Assembly: GCA_964576715.1 (NCBI GenBank)
Contig: CAZNWE010000013.1
Location: forward strand, 1 to 63,369
Direction: 5' to 3'
Length of the DNA: 63,369 nt
DNA from: SLRI01 sp964576715
Lineage (GTDB): Bacteria > Pseudomonadota > Alphaproteobacteria > Geminicoccales > Geminicoccaceae
The position numbers and the translations under genes are program-made. Of the stretch, positions 8,306 to 17,207 are shown piece by piece. A model generated the notes under the pieces. The model searched no databases, was not told the origin of the DNA, and was given only the letters and a program-made list of their open reading frames with translations. Numbering within the stretch: position 1 is the first letter of the stretch; the number at the start of each line of letters is the position of its first letter.

Positions 8306-9859
8306 ATGGCTCTGGACCAGACCCAGCTCGAAAGCTTTCGTGAGCGGCGGCAGGCAGCGCTCGGCGGTGCCGGCAAGGACAAGCTCGAGAAACGCCACGC
8401 CAAGGGCCTGATGAGCGCCCGCGAGCGGCTGGCCTATCTGTTTCAGCCGGAGACCTTCCAGGAGATCGGCACCTGGGTCACCCATCAGTGCACCGCCTTC
8501 GGCATGGAGCAGACCCACGTCCCCGGCGACGGGATCATCACCGGCACCGGCTACGTCGACGGCCGGCAGGTGAGCGCCTGCAGCCAGGACTTCATGGTGC
8601 TCGGCGGCTCGCTCGGCCGGATGCACGCCGAGCGGATGATCCGAGCGATGGACCATGCGCTCGAGAACGGCACGCCCTTGGTGATGATCGCCGATTCCGG
8701 CGGCGCGCGCATTCAAGAAGGGGTCGATGCGCTGTCCGGCTACGGCCGGGTGTTCCACCGCAACATCGATCTGTCGGGGGTCGTGCCGCAGATCGCGATC
8801 ATCGCCGGCCCTTGCGCCGGCGGGGCGGCCTATGCCCCGGCCTTGATGGACTGGATCATCATGACCCGGGAGCACGCCCAGTTGTTCATCACTGGGCCGC
8901 AGGTGATCAAGTCGGTGACCGGCCGCGACGTCACCATGGACGAGGTGGGCAGTGCGGCGATGCACAGCAGCGTCAGCGGCAATGTGCATTTCATTGCCGA
9001 GAACGATCGCCATGCCCTCGACATCACCCGCGAGCTGTTGAGCTACCTGCCCGCGAACAATGCCGATGACCCGCCGCACCGCCCGAGCGACACGCTGGTT
9101 CTCGACGAGGACGAGGCGCTCGAGGACCTCGCCCAGTCCGATCCCTCGGCCGCCATGGACATGCGCGCCATCCTGCTCCGCCTGGTCGACGACGGCAGCT
9201 TCCTCGAGGTGCACCGCGACTTCGCGCAGAACATCATCGTCGGCTTCGGCCGGGTCAACGGGCTGGTCAGCGGCTTCGTCGCCAACAACTCGATGGTCAA
9301 GGCCGGCTGCCTCGACATCGACGCCTCCGACAAGGCGGCGCGCTTCATCCGCTTCTGCAACTGCTTCAACATCCCGATCACGACGCTGGTCGACGTTCCG
9401 GGCTTTCTGCCCGGCATCGCCCAGGAGCAGGGGGGGATCATCCGCCACGGGGCGAAGATGCTCTTTGCCTACGGCAGTGCTACCGTGCCCAAGGTGACGA
9501 TCCTCACCCGCAAGTCCTACGGCGGCGCCTATCTCGCGATGTGCAGCCAGGACATGGGGGCCGATGCGGTCTTCGCCTGGCCCACTGCCGAGGTCGCGGT
9601 GATGGGTGCCGAAGGTGCCGTTGGCATCCTCTACCGCAAGGAGCTCAAGGAGGCCGCGGACCCGGCGGCCAAGCGGGCCGAGCTGGTCCGGCTGTACCGC
9701 GAGGAGTTCGCCTCGCCCTATCTCGCCGCCGCCCGCGGTTACATCAACGACATCATCGAGCCCTCGAGCACGCGGGCGGTGCTCTCGCTGACGCTCAAGA
9801 AGCTGCTCAACAAGCGGGAGCTGAGGCCGATGAAGAAGCACGGCAACATCCCGCTTTGA
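8306..9859 (+). CDS. mmdA: Na+-translocating methylmalonyl-CoA decarboxylase-type carboxyltransferase, alpha subunit
   Basis: This 517-aa protein belongs to the acyl-CoA carboxyltransferase family (MmdA/PccB type). It would transfer the carboxyl group of an acyl-CoA, most likely (S)-methylmalonyl-CoA, to biotin. Motifs include GGSLGRMHAERM, DSGGARIQEGVDALSGYG and AGPCAGGAAYAPALMD in the N-domain. The C-domain has FLPGIAQEQGGIIRHGAKML and GADAVFAWPTAEVAVMGAEG. The following genes encode an OadG/MmdD-like anchor, a biotin protein and an OadB/MmdB-like Na+ pump, so a decarboxylase pump fits better than propionyl-CoA carboxylase, for which no biotin carboxylase is nearby. The ATG has a GGAGAGG site. 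The exact acyl-CoA substrate is not proved by the sequence. Confidence 0.85.
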   Translation: MALDQTQLESFRERRQAALGGAGKDKLEKRHAKGLMSARERLAYLFQPETFQEIGTWVTHQCTAFGMEQTHVPGDGIITGTGYVDGRQVSACSQDFMVLGGSLGRMHAERMIRAMDHALENGTPLVMIADSGGARIQEGVDALSGYGRVFHRNIDLSGVVPQIAIIAGPCAGGAAYAPALMDWIIMTREHAQLFITGPQVIKSVTGRDVTMDEVGSAAMHSSVSGNVHFIAENDRHALDITRELLSYLPANNADDPPHRPSDTLVLDEDEALEDLAQSDPSAAMDMRAILLRLVDDGSFLEVHRDFAQNIIVGFGRVNGLVSGFVANNSMVKAGCLDIDASDKAARFIRFCNCFNIPITTLVDVPGFLPGIAQEQGGIIRHGAKMLFAYGSATVPKVTILTRKSYGGAYLAMCSQDMGADAVFAWPTAEVAVMGAEGAVGILYRKELKEAADPAAKRAELVRLYREEFASPYLAAARGYINDIIEPSSTRAVLSLTLKKLLNKRELRPMKKHGNIPL

Positions 9860-9899
9860 CTGGTGCCTGGCGGGCGACGGCAAGCAGGAGGAGTGAGGC

Positions 9900-10247
9900 A
9901 TGGCAGACACCGCCACCGTCACCGTGGGCTGGGTCTTTGTTCAGGGACTGGCCGCCTACCTGATCACCATCATCGTCGCCCTCGCCACGGCCGGGCTGAT
10001 CGCGGTGATGGTGCGCAGCCTCGGCGCCTTCAACCGGCCAGCTTCACCGCCGCCGGTGCCGGCAGCGGCCATGCCGGGGGCGGTGGACGAGGCCGAGATC
10101 GCGCGGCGTGTTGCCGTGGTCGCCGCCGCCGTGGCGACCGTCGCCGGCAAGACCCGCATCGTGCAGATCGGCGAGGCGCCGGTGCCCGGTCTGTGGCGGA
10201 CCACCGGCCGGGCGCTGCACCACGGCTCGCACACGCCGCATCGCTGA
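9900..10247 (+). CDS. Decarboxylase membrane anchor, OadG/MmdD-like (delta) subunit
   Basis: This small protein (115 aa) has one membrane helix at about residues 16-40 (LAAYLITIIVALATAGLIAV). A proline/alanine-rich linker follows, then a soluble tail with an acidic EAEIARRVAVVAAAVATVAG helix. That architecture is typical of the OadG/MmdD subunits that hold the cytoplasmic carboxyltransferase on the membrane pump. A good AGGAGG site sits just upstream of the ATG. It lies between the alpha subunit and the biotin protein genes, as in other decarboxylase operons. Residue-level similarity in this family is weak, so the call depends on topology and order. Confidence 0.75.
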   Translation: MADTATVTVGWVFVQGLAAYLITIIVALATAGLIAVMVRSLGAFNRPASPPPVPAAAMPGAVDEAEIARRVAVVAAAVATVAGKTRIVQIGEAPVPGLWRTTGRALHHGSHTPHR

Positions 10248-10293
10248 CGATCGAACCAACGAGAGCAACGGCCGAGCACGAGGGGACCCAGAC

Positions 10294-10689
10294 ATGGCGA
10301 GAACGCGGCATCTGAAGATCACGGTCGAAGGCAAGATCTACGACGTCGTGGTCGAGGACGTGACCGACGACGATGGCACGCTCTACCCGTCGCCCGGCCT
10401 CTCCTCCGCCAGCCTCGCCAGCCTGCCGCCCGCCAGCGGCCCTGCCGCCGCCCCCGCCGCCCCCGAAGCGGCCGGGGCGAACGACAAGCTGGCGCCGATG
10501 GGCGGGATGATCGTCGAACTCTCGGTCAAGGAGGGCGAGCGGGTCGATGCCGGCCGGCAGGTCCTGGTGATGGAGGCGATGAAGATGAAGCAGGTGGTCA
10601 CCGCGCACAAGGACGGCACGGTGAGCCGGATCCATGTCAAGCCGGGCGACGCGGTCGATGCCGGCCAGCCGCTCCTGACCATCGACTAG
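10294..10689 (+). CDS. mmdC: Biotin carboxyl carrier subunit of the decarboxylase (gamma)
   Basis: This is a 131-aa biotinyl protein. The C-terminal biotinyl domain (about residues 63-131) contains VMEAMKMKQVV, with Lys97 as the biotin attachment site. A Pro/Ala-rich flexible linker (about 35-62) precedes it. The N-terminal 25 residues (HLKITVEGKIYDVVVEDV) match the opening strand of MmdC/GcdC-type carriers. The biotin arm would shuttle carboxyl groups from the alpha subunit to the membrane-embedded beta subunit. The next gene begins 15 bases later. Confidence 0.88.
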   Translation: MARTRHLKITVEGKIYDVVVEDVTDDDGTLYPSPGLSSASLASLPPASGPAAAPAAPEAAGANDKLAPMGGMIVELSVKEGERVDAGRQVLVMEAMKMKQVVTAHKDGTVSRIHVKPGDAVDAGQPLLTID

Positions 10690-10704
10690 CCGCGGGCGGG
10701 CAGC

Positions 10705-11973
10705 ATGGGCGACATCCAGTTTCTGCAGATCTTTCAGGGCGTGGCGACGCTCGCGGCAGCCGACGCCACGATCTTCTGGGGTCGTCTGTTGTTGATCCTG
10801 GTCGGCTGCGGCCTCGTCTATCTCGGCCGCAAGGGCGTGCTCGAAGCCTTGATCATGGTGCCGATGGGGCTCGGCATGGCGGCGGTCAACGCCGCGGTGA
10901 TGTTCGTGCCCGCCAAGATGTCGCTCGAGGTCGACGCCGAGACCGGCCTCGGGATGGGCACGCTCTTCCTCAACCCGCTGGTCTCCGAGGGTGCGCAGTG
11001 GGTCGACCTCCTGCAGATCCAGTGGCTGCAGCCGGTCTACGTCTTCACCTTCTCCAACGGTCTGATCGCCTGCCTCGTCTTCATCGGCATCGGCTCGCTG
11101 CTCGATGTCGGCTTCGTCATGGCGCGGCCGTTCAAGAGCATGTTCATCGCCCTTTGCGCCGAGTTCGGCACGCTCGTCGCCTTTCCGCTCGCCGTCGCCA
11201 TGGGCCTCTCCCTGGCCGATGCGGCGGCCACCGCCACCATCGGCGGTGCCGACGGGCCGATGATCCTTTTTGCGGCGCTGATGCTGTCGGAGGATCTGTT
11301 CGTGCCGATCACGGTCGTGGCCTATCTCTATCTCGGCCTGACCTATGGCGGCTATCCGTTCCTCATCAAGGCCATGGTGCCGCGGCACATCCGCGGTCTC
11401 AAAATGGCGCCCGAGCCGGCCCGGACGATCACCGCGGGCGAGAAGACGGTATTCGCGGTCGTCGCCTGTGTCGCGCTTTGTCTGCTCTTTCCGGTGGCCG
11501 CGCCGCTGTTCTTCTCGCTGTTCATGGGGGTGGTGATCCGCGAGAGCGGGCTCGGCCACTACCACGAGACCTTCAGCGGTCCGGTGCTCTATGGGTCGAC
11601 CTTCTTTCTCGGCCTCCTGCTCGGCGTGCTCTGCGAGGCCAGCACCATCCTGCGCCCCGAGGTCTTGAGCCTTCTAGTAATCGGCATCATCGCGCTCACC
11701 TTTTCCGGCATCGGCGGCCTCTTGGGCGGCTATGTCCTCTACTTCTGGCACAAGCGCCGGGGCGAGGTTTACAACCCGGTGATCGGCATCGCCGGGGTCA
11801 GCTGCGTGCCGACCTGTGCCAAGGTGGCACAGAAGACGGTGGCCGAGGTCACCCCCGACGCCGTGGTCATGCCGCATGCCCTGGGGGCCAGCATCAGTGG
11901 CGTGATCACGTCCGCCATCTTCGCCGCCGTCTTGATCACCATCGTCCGTGCTGCCGGCGGCGGCGCCTTTTGA
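10705..11973 (+). CDS. mmdB: Na+-translocating decarboxylase beta subunit
   Basis: This is a 422-aa integral membrane protein of the OadB/MmdB/GcdB family, which decarboxylates carboxybiotin and uses the energy to export Na+. About nine to eleven hydrophobic segments are visible. The hallmark TIGGADGPMILFAALML segment contains Asp183, matching the essential Na+/H+-coupling aspartate of the family. GIGSLLDVGFVMARP, just before it, is also typical. Length fits MmdB. It closes the four-gene pump operon that starts directly behind the puf genes. Na+ specificity is inferred from the family. Confidence 0.92.
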   Translation: MGDIQFLQIFQGVATLAAADATIFWGRLLLILVGCGLVYLGRKGVLEALIMVPMGLGMAAVNAAVMFVPAKMSLEVDAETGLGMGTLFLNPLVSEGAQWVDLLQIQWLQPVYVFTFSNGLIACLVFIGIGSLLDVGFVMARPFKSMFIALCAEFGTLVAFPLAVAMGLSLADAAATATIGGADGPMILFAALMLSEDLFVPITVVAYLYLGLTYGGYPFLIKAMVPRHIRGLKMAPEPARTITAGEKTVFAVVACVALCLLFPVAAPLFFSLFMGVVIRESGLGHYHETFSGPVLYGSTFFLGLLLGVLCEASTILRPEVLSLLVIGIIALTFSGIGGLLGGYVLYFWHKRRGEVYNPVIGIAGVSCVPTCAKVAQKTVAEVTPDAVVMPHALGASISGVITSAIFAAVLITIVRAAGGGAF

Positions 11974-11977
11974 GCGG

Positions 11978-12238
11978 GTGACCGGTGACCCCGAGCAAGG
12001 GCCCGACCAGGGGCCCGGGCAAGCGCCCGCCCGGCGCCCGCCCCGCTGGGCCTACTGGCTCGTCGGTGCCGTGGTCGCCTGCACCGGCGCCTTCGCCGCC
12101 AACCGCCTCGCCGCCGACCTGCCGCTCGCCGACCGGCTGCCCTACTGGCTGGCCGGCACCGCCGTCATCTTCCTCGGTCTCTGGATCCTCGCCAAGGGCA
12201 GCCGGGCGCACCGGGCCGGCGACGACGGGGCGGGCTGA
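11978..12238 (+). CDS. Small two-helix membrane protein of unknown function
   Basis: An 86-aa product begins at a GTG only four bases after the mmdB stop. A Pro/Gly-rich N-terminus (TGDPEQGPDQGPGQAP) is followed by two hydrophobic helices, WAYWLVGAVVACTGAFAANRL and LPYWLAGTAVIFLGLWILAK, and a short basic tail. Its tight spacing after the decarboxylase beta subunit suggests it is the fifth cistron of that operon, perhaps an accessory or assembly subunit. I do not recognise the family. No strong ribosome-binding site is seen, so translation may depend on coupling. An upstream in-frame ATG at 11948, inside mmdB, is less likely. Confidence 0.6.
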   Translation: MTGDPEQGPDQGPGQAPARRPPRWAYWLVGAVVACTGAFAANRLAADLPLADRLPYWLAGTAVIFLGLWILAKGSRAHRAGDDGAG

Positions 12239-12757
12239 CCGAGCGGCGCGCGTCTTGGCGTCCGCGTGACTGCGGCAGCTGTCCAAGACCATGCCGGCTG
12301 GTGCCTGGTCTGGGACTCGTGCAACAGAGCGGGCGGCTGCCAGGGGCGGTGACGGCCGCTCCAGCGATTGACCGGCGCGGTCGAGTGGCGGGCGACGGCC
12401 AACGGTCGAAAGGCGATCGCCCGAGAGCGTCCGTCCGGCACAATGGGGCGAGCGTCGCCGGCACGCTTCGCCAAGCGGCCCCGCGGGTGCGCGGCGCTGG
12501 CCCCGCTGCACCCGCTCGCTGCCGCAGCGCCCGCTCGCCCAGTACCGGGCGTTGCCGCGGGCTGGTGCGGCCGCATCGGGGCGCGTCGAACCAGGCGACG
12601 GGCCGCCGAGCGATGCGGTTGCGGCGTCCTCGCCGATCGGGTGTCGCCGGCAATTGCCGGCCCTTGGCGGTACCGGCCCGCCGGGCGCCGTCCGGCAACG
12701 GCAGCGCGATCGTTCTCGGGCGCCGCGTCGGGACCACGGCATGAAGGCGACTGCGGC
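12239..12757. other. 519-base stretch without a recognisable gene
   Basis: All six frames give arginine- or proline-rich translations with no family signature, no membrane segment pattern and no credible ribosome-binding site. It lies between the rightward decarboxylase operon and a leftward gene, so it is a convergent spacer. I see no repeat or strong hairpin. Confidence 0.5.
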
Positions 12758-13249
12758 TCAGGCGACGACGAGGAGGAACAGGAAGAGCAGCGAGGCGGTC
12801 ACGGCGAGGGCGAGGCTCGCCCAGGCGAAGAGCAGCCATGGTGCCGGCTGGGTCGGAAGCTCGAGGGCGCCGCCTGACGGCGCCGAAGCGGCCGGCGCGG
12901 TATCCCACGCGGCTTCCGGCAGGGGTCGGGCAGGGGGGGCCGCGGCGGCAACCGGGCGCGATGCCGCCGCCACCCGGACGAAGCCGGAGCGCGGCCTGCG
13001 CTCGGGCTTCTCCACCTTGAAGACGACCCGTGCGGCACTTTGCTCGGTGCGCGGATTGTAGCGCTCGTTGACGACCTTGACGCCGAGCACGTCGGGCTTG
13101 CGGGCGATGTCCGCGGCTTCGGCCCGCGCCTCGGCAGCGTTCGCGCAGGTGCAATCGATCACCCAGCGGTCGGCCCGTCGGACATGCACCTCGAAATAGC
13201 TGGCGACGGCCGTTTCCGCCAAGGGCATCGCTGCCTGCACCTGGGCCAT
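12758..13249 (-). CDS. Tail-anchored membrane protein of unknown function
   Basis: This 163-aa protein is not assigned to a known family. Residues 15-90 form a compact domain (SYFEVHVRRADRWVIDCTCA onward) with alternating hydrophobic residues, ending in VFKVEKPERRPRSGFVRV. A long Ala/Pro-rich linker follows, then a C-terminal membrane helix (PWLLFAWASLALAVTASLLF) that reaches nearly the last residue. This suggests a cytoplasmic domain tethered by its tail. Codon use matches the neighbours and the alternative frames are much poorer, which supports it being real. It is divergent from tRNA-Glu, 113 bases away. Confidence 0.7.
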   Translation of the reverse strand: MAQVQAAMPLAETAVASYFEVHVRRADRWVIDCTCANAAEARAEAADIARKPDVLGVKVVNERYNPRTEQSAARVVFKVEKPERRPRSGFVRVAAASRPVAAAAPPARPLPEAAWDTAPAASAPSGGALELPTQPAPWLLFAWASLALAVTASLLFLFLLVVA

Positions 13250-13317
13250 GCTCGCTCCCGCTCAGATCCGCCCACAGCATGCCGCAGCCGGATTAACATC
13301 GGGTAAGCGGCAAGCGG

Positions 13318-13344
13318 TTGATTTGCCGGCGCGGACGCTATAAG
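13318..13344 (+). promoter_or_regulatory. Probable housekeeping promoter for tRNA-Glu
   Basis: TTGATT at 13318-13323 and TATAAG at 13339-13344 resemble -35 and -10 boxes with a 15-base spacer, which is slightly short. The -10 box ends 18 bases before the tRNA, leaving room for a start about 12 bases upstream. Position supports the call; the spacer weakens it. Confidence 0.45.
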
Positions 13345-13362
13345 TGCGATCGTGTGGCCGAG

Positions 13363-13437
13363 GTCCCCATCGTCTAGCGGTCAGGACATCACCCTTTCAA
13401 GGTGAAGACACGGGTTCGATTCCCGTTGGGGACGCCA
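13363..13437 (+). tRNA. tRNA-Glu (anticodon UUC)
   Basis: A complete cloverleaf can be folded. The acceptor stem is GTCCCCA (13363-13369) with TGGGGAC (13427-13433), followed by discriminator G and an encoded CCA (13435-13437). The anticodon stem is TCACC/GGTGA around a 7-base loop, with the anticodon TTC at 13396-13398. The T arm carries GGTTCGATTCC. The 75-base length including CCA is normal for tRNA-Glu. It is a single tRNA gene with no neighbouring tRNA. Confidence 0.98.
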
Positions 13438-13466
13438 GCCATCGCAACGGCATCGTGAAGCTGGGC

Positions 13467-16232
13467 TCAGCCTGTGGCGCCGAGGCCGGCGGCTATGGCG
13501 TTGATGCTCAACAGCACCTCCGGCAGGAGCGCGTCCGCCGTCGCGCTATCGTTCGCCTCGCGCGCACGACGCCAGCGGGCGAGCAGTCTGACCTGGTGCT
13601 GGTGTAGCGGCAAGAGCGCCACGGCGCGCCGCTCGAGGATGCGCTGGCTCTGCGGCCGGGCCTCGGCCAGCGGGGCACCGTAGATCGCCTCGAGCCGCGC
13701 CCCGGTTCGCGCATGCTCGTCGAGGATCATCGCGAGGAGACGGTCGCGCACGCCGGCATCCGGCACCAGATCGGCGTAGAGGCGCATGATCGCCGGCGCC
13801 GAGGAGGCCCAGGCCGTTGCCGCGTTGCTGATCATGTAGTGCACCGGCGCCCAGCGCTGCGCCTCGCCCTTGGCGCGCACGAGCGCCTCGAAGAGTCCTG
13901 GCTCATCATGCTCCAGCCGGGTGAGCCCGGCGCCGAGACCGTACCAGCCGGGCAGAACGAACCGCGCCTGGTTCCAGGCGAAGACCCAGGGAATGGCGCG
14001 CAGGTCGGCCAGCGTCCGCTGGCCGGTGCGGCGCGCCGGCCTCGAGCCGATGCGGCTCTGCTCGAGCGCATCGATCGGCGTTGCCGTCCCGAAGAAGGAG
14101 AGAAACCCGTCGGCCGTAACGAGGCCGCGGTAGGCTTCGCGGCTCCACCGGGCGACCTTGTCCATCGCCTGCAGGAGTTCCTGGGGCTCGGCCGCGCCGC
14201 GGCGGTCGCGCAGCGTCGTGCCGAGCGCGCCGGTGAGCAGCAGCTCGAGGTGGTGGGCGGCGGTGATGCGGTTGGCGTATTTCTGCGAGATCATCTCGCC
14301 CTGTTCGGTGAGGCGCAGGTCGCCTCGCAGCGTGCGGGGCGGCAAGGCTGCGAGGAAGCGGTGAGTAGGACCCGCACCGCGGCCGATCGTGCCACCACGG
14401 CCGTGGAAGAAGCGAATGCGGACGCCATGTCGGCGGCCGACCTCGGCCAGCGCCTGCTGCGCCCGGTAGAGGCTCCAGAAGCTCGCGGCGAACCCGCCAT
14501 CCTTGCCGCTGTCGCTGTAGCCGATCATCACCTGCTGGACCGCCTCGTCGAGACAAGCTGCCCTGGCCTGGCGCTCGAGCGACCGGCTCACCAGAGGCTG
14601 CGCCAGGAAGGCGTCGAGGATGCCGGGGGCGGCTTCCAGATCATCGATCGTCTCGAACAACGGCACGACCGGCAACGGGCACCAGGCGCCATCCGCCTCG
14701 TGCCGCAGGAGCCCGGCATCGCGAGCCAGCACCAGCACGGCCAGGAGGTCCGCCGCCGAGCGGGTCATGCTGACGATGAGGGCACCCAGCCCGTCGTTGC
14801 CGTGGAGCTCGAGATGCTCGGCCAGGACACGGTACACGTCGAGCACCGCACGCGCCTCGCTGCCGACCTCGTCGTTGGGGTGCGCGAACAGGCGTGGGGT
14901 TGCGACCTCCCGGGCGAGCAGTGCCGCGCGCCGCTCCTCGGGCCAGCCGGGAAAGCTTTCGGCTTCGGGCTCGCCGGCAGCGGCGAGGAGCTGGCCCAGC
15001 GCGCGGTCGTGGAAGGCACTGTTCTGGCGCACGTCGAGGACTGCCAGGTGAAAGCCGAAGGTGTCGACAAGGCGCAGGACCGGATCGACGTCGCTGGCCG
15101 CGAGCCGCGCGCCACCGACCGCGACCAGCGCCTCGCGCAGCCGCAGCAGATCGGCACGCAGTGCTGCAGACCTACCATAGCTCTCGGGCGCCGCCGGCGC
15201 GTGCTCGGCCGGCAGAGCGGCGGTCATCAGGTTGACGGCTTGGCGAAACGGCTCGTCGGGGTTGCGCTCGACCGCCGTCAGGCCCGGCTTCCCGAGCGCC
15301 GTGGCGCGGGTTTCGATCCAGCTATCGAGCTCGGCCGGTATCTGCTCGCGCAAGCTCGACAGGCTGAGCTTCGCGGCGAGGTTCGCGAGGTGTTCGCGCG
15401 CCAGTGCGAGCGCGGCAATGCGGAAGGCGCCGAGCGTCTCCCTCGTGGTCTCGGCGGTGACGAAGGGATGGCCGTCGCGGTCGCCACCGACCCAGTCGCC
15501 GAAGGCCAGCCTCGGCTGCGCATCCGGACCTTCGAGCAGCGCCGGGTCGAAGCCCGCCCGAGCCCAGGCCGCCGCGAGCCGCTGGTCCACCCATGGCACG
15601 ACATCGGGAAAGACCTGGGCCAGATAGTGCATGACGTTGCGACGCTCGTCGGCGATTGTCGGCTTCTCCAGATAGACCTCGCCGGTCCGCCAGAGCAGCT
15701 CGATCATGGCCCGCACCCTGCCCTCCAGCACGGCGCGCTCCGACGGCGTCCACATGGTGTTCTCGAGCTCGACCAGGAGGCGGTACAGTGCTCGATGGTG
15801 GCGCAGCACCGACTGCCGCTTCGCCTCGGTCGGGTGCGCGGTGAGCACGGGTTCCACCTTGATGCCGCGAAGTGTGGCGGCGATCTCGGGGGCCTGCCAC
15901 CCGGCGGCGGCCAGGCGGCTGAAGCGCTGGTCCCAGGAGCCTGCATCCTCAGTCAACGCGCCCTCGATCTCGAGGCCGCGCCTCGCCTGTGCGACGGCGT
16001 GCTCCTCCGCCTGATGGAGGAGCTGGAAGGCGATCGACCAGGCCTGCAGCAAGCGCTCGCTGCGGTCTGCGGGCCAGGCGATCTTGGCCTCGGGCCGGTC
16101 GCGCCAGAGCTCGCCCCACGGCAGCGCCTCGACGATGTCGTGCTCACCCAGGTCGGAGAGCACCTCGGCGAAGGAGCGCATCAGCAAAGCGAGGGTTGCG
16201 TCGACCTTGGCGACATCGGATCCAGGCCTCAT
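13467..16232 (-). CDS. ppc: Phosphoenolpyruvate carboxylase
   Basis: PEP carboxylase (921 aa) adds bicarbonate to phosphoenolpyruvate to make oxaloacetate, replenishing the TCA cycle. Signature motifs are clear: VLTAHPTEAKRQSVLRHHR with the catalytic His, GYSDSGKDGGF, and FFHGRGGTIGRGAGPTH. The C-terminus ends GLGATG, whereas most PEP carboxylases end in the catalytic-loop NTG, a small difference. ATG 16232 is preferred over a TTG at 16271 because GGGAGA lies 5 bases upstream of it. The gene is monocistronic, converging on tRNA-Glu 29 bases away. The opposite strand is open for 876 codons, a GC-rich shadow. Confidence 0.96.
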   Translation of the reverse strand: MRPGSDVAKVDATLALLMRSFAEVLSDLGEHDIVEALPWGELWRDRPEAKIAWPADRSERLLQAWSIAFQLLHQAEEHAVAQARRGLEIEGALTEDAGSWDQRFSRLAAAGWQAPEIAATLRGIKVEPVLTAHPTEAKRQSVLRHHRALYRLLVELENTMWTPSERAVLEGRVRAMIELLWRTGEVYLEKPTIADERRNVMHYLAQVFPDVVPWVDQRLAAAWARAGFDPALLEGPDAQPRLAFGDWVGGDRDGHPFVTAETTRETLGAFRIAALALAREHLANLAAKLSLSSLREQIPAELDSWIETRATALGKPGLTAVERNPDEPFRQAVNLMTAALPAEHAPAAPESYGRSAALRADLLRLREALVAVGGARLAASDVDPVLRLVDTFGFHLAVLDVRQNSAFHDRALGQLLAAAGEPEAESFPGWPEERRAALLAREVATPRLFAHPNDEVGSEARAVLDVYRVLAEHLELHGNDGLGALIVSMTRSAADLLAVLVLARDAGLLRHEADGAWCPLPVVPLFETIDDLEAAPGILDAFLAQPLVSRSLERQARAACLDEAVQQVMIGYSDSGKDGGFAASFWSLYRAQQALAEVGRRHGVRIRFFHGRGGTIGRGAGPTHRFLAALPPRTLRGDLRLTEQGEMISQKYANRITAAHHLELLLTGALGTTLRDRRGAAEPQELLQAMDKVARWSREAYRGLVTADGFLSFFGTATPIDALEQSRIGSRPARRTGQRTLADLRAIPWVFAWNQARFVLPGWYGLGAGLTRLEHDEPGLFEALVRAKGEAQRWAPVHYMISNAATAWASSAPAIMRLYADLVPDAGVRDRLLAMILDEHARTGARLEAIYGAPLAEARPQSQRILERRAVALLPLHQHQVRLLARWRRAREANDSATADALLPEVLLSINAIAAGLGATG

Positions 16233-16494
16233 CGCGGTCTCCCAGACAATCGGCTCGGGCGCCGGAGCCAACTCTCAGTTCGTCGGTTCGTGGGCATGCC
16301 GCCCGAACAACGAACGACGTCGGATCAGCCGGGAACGACGTGAAGCGCCGCCGGCAGGGGACGTAAAGGCATTTGGGCTTGGCGGCAGGCCACATGGAGA
16401 GAACTTCATCAGCGCCGCGCCGGCGGGCCGCGTTCTGGTCGGCGACACCTTGCCCCAAGCCAAGCCAGCCGGCCCCGACAGCTCAAACAGGCTC

Positions 16495-17136
16495 TCAGTC
16501 GGAAACGTGCTCGATCATCGCCAAGGCAAAGCTGCCTCGCGTCGTCGGCAGCGCGGCACGCATGGCCAGCGCGTCGCGCAGACGGGCCTTGTAGGCGGTG
16601 CGGGTGATCTCCTCGATGCCGAACTGCTTGAGGTGATCGTTGACGAACTGGGTGTCGAGCAGGGTGAAGCCGCCGATCCTGAGGCGGGCGACGAGTTCGA
16701 CCAGCGCCACCTTGCTGGCGTCGGTCGCCCGGCTGAACATGCTCTCGCCGAAAAACGCGGCCCCGATGGCGAGGCCGTAGAGCCCGCCCGCCAGTCGCTC
16801 GCCGTCCCAGGCCTCGATCGAGTGGCCGTGCCCGCGCTCGTGCAAGGCGATGTAGAGGCCGATCATGTCGTCGTTCAGCCAGGTGCGCGGGCGCCCGGGG
16901 GTCGCTGTCGCACAGGCCTCGATGACCGCGGCGAAGGCCTGGTTCACGGTGAGCCGGAAGCGCTCGCGGCGGATGGTTTTCCGCAGCCGGCGCGGCACGT
17001 GGAAGCGGTCGAGCGGCAGCACGCCCCGATGCAGCGGGTCGATCCAGTGGATCGCAGGGTCGTCACGATCGTTGGCCATCGGAAACAGGCCGATGGAGTA
17101 GGCGCTGAGCACGAGCTCGGGGGTCAAGAGCTGCAT
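16495..17136 (-). CDS. aat: Leucyl/phenylalanyl-tRNA-protein transferase
   Basis: Aat (213 aa) transfers Leu or Phe from aminoacyl-tRNA to N-terminal Arg or Lys of proteins, marking them for ClpAP through the N-end rule. The N-terminus LTPELVLSAYSIGLFPMAND and the DPLHRGVLPLDRFHVPRRLR motif are typical. So are HGHSIEAWDGERLAGGLYGL and GAAFFGESMFSRATDASKVA in the acetyltransferase-like core. Length fits the short alphaproteobacterial form. It is the last gene of the leftward aroQ-accB-accC-aat group, 71 bases after accC, an arrangement common in alphaproteobacteria. Confidence 0.95.
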   Translation of the reverse strand: MQLLTPELVLSAYSIGLFPMANDRDDPAIHWIDPLHRGVLPLDRFHVPRRLRKTIRRERFRLTVNQAFAAVIEACATATPGRPRTWLNDDMIGLYIALHERGHGHSIEAWDGERLAGGLYGLAIGAAFFGESMFSRATDASKVALVELVARLRIGGFTLLDTQFVNDHLKQFGIEEITRTAYKARLRDALAMRAALPTTRGSFALAMIEHVSD

Positions 17137-17207
17137 GGCACCAAAGGAGGTCGATCAGGGTCGGTCGTCAAGAGCCTCGGCACCCGGCCGCGCCGCGCAC
17201 TCGAGGG

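Noticed and set aside
12301..12744. 147-codon ORF and its overlapping frames
   Set aside because: All frames are Arg/Pro-rich, with no ribosome-binding site and no family resemblance.
13713..16343. 876-codon open frame antisense to ppc
   Set aside because: Stops are rare on the opposite strand of such GC-rich genes. The product has no recognisable motif, while ppc itself has full catalytic motifs.
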